From contig CAZUBO010000018.1 in the NCBI GenBank assembly GCA_964618955.1, positions 1 to 12,235 of the forward strand: 12,235 nt of DNA, written 5' to 3'. The translations under genes were made by a program, and so were the position numbers. Each line of letters starts with the position of its first letter. The stretch's first letter is position 1. Below, piece by piece: positions 6,171 through 12,235 of this stretch. The DNA comes from JAKLIH01 sp964618955 (GTDB lineage Bacteria > Patescibacteriota > Minisyncoccia > UBA6257 > JAKLIH01). A model generated the notes under the pieces. That model had not been told where the DNA came from. It did no database searches and saw only the letters and a list, made by a program, of their open reading frames with translations.

Positions 6171-6725
6171 ATGAATAGAAATGAAGCATATGAAATATTA
6201 AAACAAAATGTTTTGGAAGGTAATTTAATAAAGCATTGTTTGGCGGTTGAAGTTGGTATGAGAAAAGTTGCTGAATATTTTAAAGAAGATGTTGAGAAAT
6301 GGGGATTAGCCGGAATCCTTCATGATGTTGATTATGGAACTACTGAAGAGAATCCTTTGAGACATGGATTGGATTCAATTGAAATTCTAAAGCCATATGG
6401 TATTGATGAAGAGATATTGGATGCTATTAAGGGGCATAATGAAATGTTGGGATTTGAAAGAGAGACTTTGGTGGCTAAGGCTTTGTTTTGTGTGGATCAG
6501 TTGACTGGATTGATTGTAGCTAGTACGTTAGTATTACCCAGTAGGAAGATTAAGGAATTAACAATAGATTCAGTTATGAAGAAATTCAAAGAAAAAAGCT
6601 TTGCTAAAGGAGCTAAGAGAGAGAATATATCTCTATGTGAAACAGATTTGAATATATCATTAGTTGATTTTGTTAATATGGTTTTGGTAGGAATGCAAGA
6701 GATAAGTAACGATATTGGATTATAG
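6171..6725 (+). CDS. HD-domain hydrolase (HDIG-type)
   Basis: A 184-aa protein built around a single HD domain. Metal ligands visible are H22, the pair H51-D52 in GILHDVDYG, H89 in IKGHNE and D109 in FCVDQLTG. HD proteins of this size with LHDvDy and a late VDQLTG are typically metal-dependent phosphohydrolases acting on nucleotides or related phosphate esters. The substrate cannot be told from sequence. The start at ATG 6171 places the H22 helix at the usual distance from the N-terminus; there is no Shine-Dalgarno. It is first in the operon and 17 bases before the EndoQ-like gene. The only stop in the window that is TAG among complete genes ends this frame. Confidence 0.85.
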   Translation: MNRNEAYEILKQNVLEGNLIKHCLAVEVGMRKVAEYFKEDVEKWGLAGILHDVDYGTTEENPLRHGLDSIEILKPYGIDEEILDAIKGHNEMLGFERETLVAKALFCVDQLTGLIVASTLVLPSRKIKELTIDSVMKKFKEKSFAKGAKRENISLCETDLNISLVDFVNMVLVGMQEISNDIGL

Positions 6726-6742
6726 AATAATAAACTTTTTAA

Positions 6743-7951
6743 ATGGAAATACGGGCGGATCTACATATACATTCAAAATATTCAAGAGCGACAAGTCCGT
6801 TGATGGATTTGGAGCCTTTGGCTGAATTTGCAAAAGTTAAAGGTTTGAATGTTTTAGCTACGGGGGACTTTACTCATCCAAAGTGGTTTTCAGAAATTGA
6901 AAATAAATTAGTTGAAGATAAAGGATTATTCAAATTGAAAAAAAATGATAATGGAATGAGATTTATTTTGTCTACTGAGATTTCTAGTATTTATAGGAAG
7001 AATGGGAAATGCTATCGGAATCATAATTTGATTTTTTTATCTAATTTAGAAGCAGTTAGGAATTTTAATAAAAGTTTGGTAGATTTAAAATGCAATATTC
7101 ATTCTGATGGAAGGCCAATAGTAGGATTAGATCCAAAAAAATTATTAGAAATTGCAATGGAGTGCGATCCTAAATTCATGATGATACCAGCCCATATCTG
7201 AACACCGTGATTCTCTTTGTTTGGATCGAAATCAGGCTTTGATAGATTGGAAGATTGTTTCGAAGAATATACGCCATTCATTCATGCTTGTGAGACAGGA
7301 ATTTCTTCAGATCCAATTATGAATTGAAGAATTAAAGATTTAGATAAGATTAATTTGATTTCAAATTCAGATTGTCATTCGCTAAATAAGCTAGGGAGAG
7401 AATGTAATGTTTTTAATTGTGAATTAACTTATGATGGTATTTATAACACAATAAATACTTTTAATTCTAAAGACTTTTTGTATACCGTTGAATTCTATCC
7501 TGAAGAAGGTAGATATCATTATGATGGTCATAGCTCGTGTAAAGTATGTTTGAGTCCTAGTGAGACTAGGAAGAATAACGGAATATGTCCTAAATGTGGA
7601 AAGCCAGTAGTTGTTGGAGTTTTGAATAGAGTTGAAGAATTAGCGGGTAGGACTGAAAAAGAGGCTTTAAAATTAAAAAGAATTCCTTTTAAATCAATAA
7701 TGCCTTTAAAAGAGATAATATCACAGATGTTGAAAACTAATGTAATTAGTTTGAAAGTTGTTAAATATTATGATAAACTAATATCAGTATTTGGGAATGA
7801 ATTAGACATATTATTGAAGGTTGATTTTAAAGATTTTGTTAAAAATGATTTTTCTGATATTGGAAATATGATAATTAAAATGCGAAATCAAGAAGTCGAA
7901 AAAATTCCTGGGTATGATGGGGAATATGGAATTATAAAAATTAAAAATTAA
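6743..7951 (+). CDS. EndoQ-like PHP-domain DNA repair endonuclease
   Basis: A 402-aa frame, intact once three TGA codons are read as Trp (W153, W156, W195); under the standard code it appears as two fragments. PHP metal-binding motifs: DLHIHSKYSRATS at 6-18, TGDFTHP near residue 41, TEIS, PAHIWTPWFSLFGSKSGF around 150-167 and SNSDCHS at 207-213. A zinc-finger-like set C266-x2-C269 and C282-x2-C285 is followed by VVVGVLNRVEELA, the layout of endonuclease Q. That enzyme nicks DNA 5' of deaminated bases such as uracil and hypoxanthine. The Trp in HIWTPWF and MNWR are hallmark residues of the family, making this gene the best proof of the code change. Leader ATAAACTTTTTAAATG resembles that of nadK. 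The pilin gene starts 3 bases after its stop. Confidence 0.88.
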
Positions 7952-7954
7952 GCA

Positions 7955-9193
7955 ATGCAAAAGAGAAGTTTTACATTAGTAGAATTAATGATAGTAATAG
8001 CAATCTTAGCAATATTATCAGCTATTGTAATTTTTGCATTAAACCCAGCCAGACTCTTTGATAACTTTAGAGATAGTAGAAGAGTAACTGATATATCTAG
8101 TATTAACAAAGCTATTGTATTCATGGAATCTTGAAATCAATCAGGTATTACTTATGGTACATCAACAAACGTGTATATCTCTCTTCCTGATTCAAGTTCA
8201 ACTTGTTCAACATATTCATTACCAACTCTTCCTACTGGATACAATTATTACTGTAGTAGTCCTACAACATATAAGAATACTGACGGTACTGGCTGAATAC
8301 CTATCAACTTTACAGTTGTTGGATCCAATAGATATCTATCAAGTCTTCCTATTGATCCAGTCAATAACAATTCTTTCTTCTATACCTACTATTCAGGAGG
8401 ATCCTATGAATTAACTGCCATCCTTTCAAATCCCAATAAGAACTCCATTAATGATGAAGGAAGTCTTACATCAACCTTTGAGATTGGTAGTCCTAACCGA
8501 ACCTTTAATACTCCACTACAACGTGATAAGAATCTCATTGCCTTTTGAAAATTTGATGAAGCAAGTGGTTCTGCTCTTGATTACTCTGGTAATGGACTTA
8601 CTGGAACTGTCAATGGACCTGAAAGACAAACTACTATTGGTACTAACAAAGCTATGTACTATGATGCATCTTCTTCTGACTATATCTCAACACCAAGCTT
8701 TGCTATTGCCGATACGGGGGTGCTTACAACTGAAGCTTGAACAAAAAGCATATTAAATGTGTCATCACCCCAAGGTATTATTAGCAATAATGTATTCAGT
8801 GGAATTACTGGCATGTTATGAATATTTAGATTACATAACTCTTATACTATAATATATAGATATGCTAATGGTACTTCTGTAGATGGAGTATATGCCAATG
8901 ATATTCTTACTGGGCTTGATAATCAATGAGTTCATATCGTAACAGTTTGTAATTATACTAATAAGACATTAAAAGTTTATAGAAATGGAGTTCAATTTAG
9001 TTCAACCTATGCTTTAAACGGTACTCCAATGTTTCCATCTTTTGGTAATGTAAAATATATAGGACAACTTCAATTAAACCAAAACGTGCTTACCGATGGC
9101 TCTCTTGACGAAGTAAGGATATATAATAGAGGATTGAGTGCTGAAGAAGTGGCCCAGCATTATACTTCTACGAAAGGGGAATTTGGATTATAA
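7955..9193 (+). CDS. Type IV pilin-like protein with C-terminal LamG domain
   Basis: A 412-aa frame with six Trp, all encoded by TGA (W60, W114, W198, W262, W289, W325). The N-terminus KRS-FTLVELMIVIAILAIL is a class III prepilin signal with E at position +5 of the mature protein; the residue before the cleavage point is Ser, not the usual Gly. Residues about 30-190 form the pilin-like head with a Ser/Thr/Tyr-rich variable region. From about 194 a LamG/concanavalin-like fold follows: LIAFWKFDE, DYSGNG, EAWTK, QWVHIV, YRNGV, LDEVRIYNRGLS. Such proteins are common in Patescibacteria and are expected at the cell surface in pilus-like fibres, binding sugars or neighbouring cells. The first about 66 bases use TTA/ATA-type codons, while the rest uses CTT/CCT/TCC/ACC far more than neighbours, so the gene looks mosaic. 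Bases 8021-8074 recur exactly in the second pilin. Confidence 0.88.
8021..8074 (+). repeat. 54-base exact repeat shared by the two pilin genes (left copy)
   Basis: Partner of 12182-12235. It coincides with the end of the N-terminal hydrophobic helix and the start of the pilin head, a natural junction for cassette exchange. Confidence 0.9.
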
Positions 9194-9217
9194 TTTAAAA
9201 TTTAATAAAAAACAAAT

Positions 9218-9556
9218 ATGTGATTAATATATATATTAAAAACAATAGTTTTAAAGACAATTCTTTTTTTTAAGCATTGGTATGTTGATGGGTTTTTATT
9301 CATATATCGTTACTATATATATGTAATTAAGATGTTAGACAGGCAATGAGCTTTAGTAATGACGGTAAAGCATTTGTTTAAGCCATTATATCAGGATTAT
9401 AGTTTTGCTGGATATTTTATTGGAGTTGGATTTAGAATCTTTAGAAGTATCGTTGGCTTTATTATCTATTCTTTTGTAACTTTGGCCTTTTTGTTTGTAT
9501 ATATTTGTTGAGCTTTAGTCTTGCCGATTTTGTTTTTAAAATCATTAAATAAATAA
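9218..9556 (+). CDS. Small membrane protein paired with the Clp gene, 112 aa
   Basis: ATG 9218 to TAA 9554-9556 with three TGA-Trp (residue 2, RQW, ICW) and one TGG. A hydrophobic N-terminal half (YILKTIVLKTILFFKHWYVDGFL) is followed by a basic/aromatic segment with FKPLYQDYSFAG. A long hydrophobic stretch follows (residues about 75-107, SIVGFIIYSFVTLAFLFVYICW and on), probably two membrane passes. I have the impression that proteins with a W-Y-x-D and F-x-P-L-x-Q-D-Y layout often precede membrane Clp-like ATPases in Patescibacteria; this is recall, not a search. It ends 2 bases before the ATPase start, so the two are translated together and may form a membrane complex. A later ATG at 9332 is possible but would discard the conserved-looking first half. 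Confidence 0.7.
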
Positions 9557-9558
9557 TT

Positions 9559-12087
9559 ATGTTATCGCTATATAATCCCAGTGGAAAAGAAATACAATCA
9601 AAATTCGAAAAAATTAATTTTGGATTTTTTCAAAACAAATTAATTAATATTGTTTTAATTGCTATTTGAATAGCAGTATTCTGTGGAGCATTGATATTAT
9701 TTGGCGATCAGAAGTTATGCTATATCGCATATATCATTGTTTTGATTTTAATGGATATTTATTTAAATAGAAACAAAGCTGATAAGAATATTACTTTGGT
9801 TGATTTAAATAAAAAAACAATTAATGTTGATAAGTTTTTGAAGAAAGACACTGAAAAATTAATTTTAGATACATATTATGAAGCAATTAATGAACACAAA
9901 GATTTTAGATTGCTATTATTTAAATATCTAATAAATGAAGATTTGATTTTTAGAAGTTTGGTGAAGATAGATATCAAGCCTAAAGAAGTTTTAAATTCAA
10001 TCGAAAAAGAATTAAAAACTAAAGTAGAGAATATTAAAACAGATTTACAGGTATATATTAAGGAATTAATTAATTCTGCTTTTCTGGAGACTTTGAATTT
10101 GAGAGATAATCAGATTAGTAAATCAGCAATATTTCTAGTATTATTAAATGATAACAAAGGTGGATTAATGAATGTGGTTATTAATCGTTTTGGAATTAAT
10201 CATGATGATATTTCAAATGCTTTAATTCTATTAAGTATGCCGGTTCCAAATGTTGATCATTTGACAGCAGGGGTTGGGGACTTCTTTAAATTGAGAATGA
10301 AGTATGGTTACAAATTCAAAATTGATAGAGCCTTTATGTCTAGACCAACAAGGTATTTGGATAAAGTTTCGATTGATTTAACAGCTTTAGCCCAAAGAAT
10401 GAAGATTGGATTTTTAATTGGCCATGATCGAGAATTTGATCAAATGATGAATATATTATTAAGACCAGGAATGAATAATGTAATGTTAATTGGTGAACCA
10501 GGAAGTGGCAAAGAGACGATGGTAATGTATTTAGCTATGAAGATTGTATATGACGAAGTTCCAAGTTCGTTGTTTGATAAGAGACTAATAATGTTAAATA
10601 TCGGAGAGATTACTCAAGGAGCTAGTAATGTTGGAGAATTACAAAATCGATTATCAAATATTATTAAAGAGATATTAGAAGCTGGAAATATATTACTATA
10701 TATTCCTAATATATATAATCTAAAACAAACTAATATTGAGAATACTGGTATTAATGCGGCTGACTTTTTAAAGCAGATATTCCAATCAAGTTTGGTACCA
10801 GTCATTGGTAGTACGACAAGCTTAGAATATCATACGATTATTGAGAAGGATGCTGAGTTTTGTAATATTTTTGAAAAAGTCAAATTAGAAGAGATTAATG
10901 AAAAAGAAGCGATTGAAATTTTGAGTTATGAAGCTTTGGCTTTGGAAAAACAAAGTAGAATTGTAATAACATACAAAGCAATTAAAAGAGCTGTGTATTT
11001 GGCCAAGAGATATATTACGGATAAGTTACTACCAAGCTCAGCTAGTGACTTATTAAAAGAAGGAATTTCATATATCAAAGCTAGTAGAAGGAAGATTCTA
11101 AATGAAGATGATATTATTATGTTGGTTGAAAACAAGACTAATATTCCAATATCTAAAGTTACTAAGAATGAATCAGAATCATTATTGAATCTAGAGAATA
11201 TTATTCATAAGAAGTTGATTGATCAGGAAGAGGCGGTTAAGGCAGTATCAAGTGCGTTACGAGAGTATCGAGCTGGATTAGCAAAGACTAGTGGGCCGAT
11301 AGCTTCATTCTTGTTTGTTGGGCCTACTGGAGTTGGTAAGACAGAATTATCAAAGATACTAGCTGATACATATTTTGGAAGTTCGGATAAGATGATTAGA
11401 TTTGATATGTCAGAATTTCAAGACGAATCTTCAATAGCTAGATTCATTGGAAGTAGTGACGGAAAGATTTCTGGCTTACTAACCGAAGCAGTCAAAAACA
11501 ATCCTTTCTCATTAATATTATTAGATGAATTTGAAAAAGCTAATTCAAAGATTTTGAATTTGTTTTTGGCGGTATTTGATGAAGGAAGATTGACTGATGT
11601 TACCGGAAGATTGGTTGATTTCAAAAATACAATAATCATTTGTACGTCAAACGCATTATCTGATTTTATTAAAGAAGAATTAGATAAGGGAACGGAATAC
11701 ATGGAATTGAACAATATGATTAAGAATAAATTAACAAATGTTTATAGACCAGAATTATTAAATCGTTTTTCAAAGATTTTAGTTTTCAAACCATTATTGA
11801 AAGAACATATTTTACAAATTGCAAAATTAAATGTTGAAAAATTAAAAACTTTGTTATTAAAAGAACAGGGAATATATTTAGAATTAACTGATGAAGTGGT
11901 TGAGAAGTTAAGTGAGATTGGGTTTGATCCAGTATTTGGAGCCAGACCTTTAGAAGGAGTGATTAGAGACAATATCCGAGCAAAATTATCAGAAGCAATA
12001 TTGAAGAACGAATTGAAAAAGAATGATAAAGCAATAATGTCAGTAGAGAATAATGAATTTATTTTAAATATTATTAAAAATTCTTAA
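9559..12087 (+). CDS. Membrane-anchored ClpC-like AAA+ ATPase, degenerate first AAA domain
   Basis: An 842-aa protein; ATG 9559 is chosen because the frame extends upstream through one TGA-Trp and adds the first membrane helix. Order: two N-terminal membrane helices (about 28-48 and 52-70), a divergent double Clp-N-like helical repeat (about 80-240), AAA1 and AAA2. AAA1 is eroded: Walker A is GEPGSGKE (G312-K318, then E in place of T/S), the Walker B Asp-Glu is P383-N384, and the usual arginine-finger pair is N436-I437. AAA2 is canonical: Walker A GPTGVGKT 588-595, Walker B LLDE with D656-E657, TSN sensor 1, arginine finger R736 and sensor 2 GARPL with R796. I see no IGF/LGF-type ClpP-docking tripeptide, so it may unfold or remodel proteins at the membrane without ClpP. 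The N-terminal anchor with no clear M-domain sets it apart from ClpB. Confidence 0.88.
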
Positions 12088-12097
12088 GAACTAAGTT

Positions 12098-12235
12098 ATG
12101 CAAAAATATATAGCAAAAACTAAATCTTCTTTCACCCTTGTAGAACTTATGATAGTAATAGCCATCCTAGCTATTCTTAGTGCTATTGTAATTTTTGCAT
12201 TAAACCCAGCCAGACTCTTTGATAACTTTAGAGAT
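12098..12235 (+). CDS. Second type IV pilin-like protein (5' part only)
   Basis: ATG 12098, 10 bases after the Clp stop; 46 codons are visible and the gene continues past the window. The sequence MQKYIAKTKSS-FTLVELMIV is a class III prepilin signal with Glu at +5, again with Ser before the expected cleavage site. From 12182 to the edge the DNA is identical to 8021-8074 of the first pilin gene. Before that the protein is the same (FTLVELMIVIAILAILSAIV) but most codons differ. It uses the CTT/CCC/ATC codon style throughout. Presumably a surface pilin with its own variable head. Confidence 0.85.
   Translation, partial: MQKYIAKTKSSFTLVELMIVIAILAILSAIVIFALNPARLFDNFRD
12182..12235 (+). repeat. 54-base exact repeat shared by the two pilin genes (right copy)
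   Basis: Identical to 8021-8074, encoding AIVIFALNPARLFDNFRD. The identity begins abruptly after a region with many synonymous differences and is cut only by the window end, so its true length is unknown. Confidence 0.9.

Noticed and set aside
6743..7951. A pseudogene split into two PHP fragments by a stop and intervening gap
   Set aside because: The frame is continuous from 6743 to 7951 with only TGA between, each at a family Trp position; same logic applies to the pieces at 659-1726, 3080-4309 and 70-549.
8115..8756. Hydrophobic frames at 8115-8414 and 8451-8756 on the plus strand
   Set aside because: They lie in another frame within the pilin-LamG gene, whose product has clear motifs throughout; their Leu/Ile-rich composition is a by-product.
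70..12235. TGA as glycine (the Gracilibacteria/Absconditabacteria code)
   Set aside because: TGA falls at conserved Trp sites of EndoQ, LamG and the Fe-S nuclease; Gly at these sites would break the motifs, and GGA/GGT serve Gly normally in the same genes.

Overview
The window reads as a compact, AT-rich bacterial chromosome segment in which TGA is a sense codon for tryptophan. Under the standard code several genes fall into pieces. With TGA read as Trp they become eleven complete, tightly packed genes plus a partial one at the right edge. In these genes I count 29 Trp encoded by TGA and 7 by TGG. All stops are TAA or TAG (ten TAA, one TAG). The Trp meaning rests on positions where the families normally carry Trp: the H-I-W-T-P-W-F and M-N-W motifs of the EndoQ-type PHP protein, the LamG motifs of the pilin-like protein, and the C-x-W-C of the Fe-S nuclease. 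The gene set (membrane-anchored ClpC-like ATPase with a small membrane partner, LamG-bearing type IV pilin-like proteins, stand-alone EndoQ) looks like Patescibacteria/CPR. The recoding reported for relatives in that group is TGA to Gly, so Trp would be unusual. Lineage is inferred, not proven.

Layout. 1-1866: the tail of an upstream gene, then two unrecognised plus-strand genes (70-549, perhaps a degenerate HD-domain protein; 659-1726, with a C-terminal helix-turn-helix-like segment), closed by a bidirectional terminator at 1829-1860. 1864-4309, minus strand: an unrecognised 380-aa protein preceded by a RecB/AddB-type PD-(D/E)XK nuclease with four Fe-S cysteines. 4310-4630: divergent promoters, a palindrome over the nuclease promoter, and a short structured transcript that may encode a 52-aa protein. 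4667-5524: NAD kinase. 5523-5720, minus strand: a strong candidate for a structured non-coding RNA with its own promoter and terminator and a possible pseudoknot. 5880-6080: a small membrane-anchored protein with its own promoter and terminator.

6171 to the right edge is one uninterrupted plus-strand run with gaps of 2-24 bases and no internal terminator seen: HD hydrolase, EndoQ-like repair nuclease, LamG pilin-like protein, small membrane protein, membrane-anchored Clp ATPase with an apparently dead first AAA domain, and the start of a second pilin. The second pilin shares a 54-base identical block with the first. The run suggests co-expression of envelope/pilus proteins with a membrane AAA+ machine, although the repair and HD genes may be there only through compaction.

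Regulation looks simple. Seven promoters with good sigma-70-like boxes at 16-17 base spacing are visible. Almost no gene has a Shine-Dalgarno sequence. Several starts share an A/T leader ending CTTTTAAA just before ATG. No tRNA, rRNA, insertion sequence or CRISPR array was seen.
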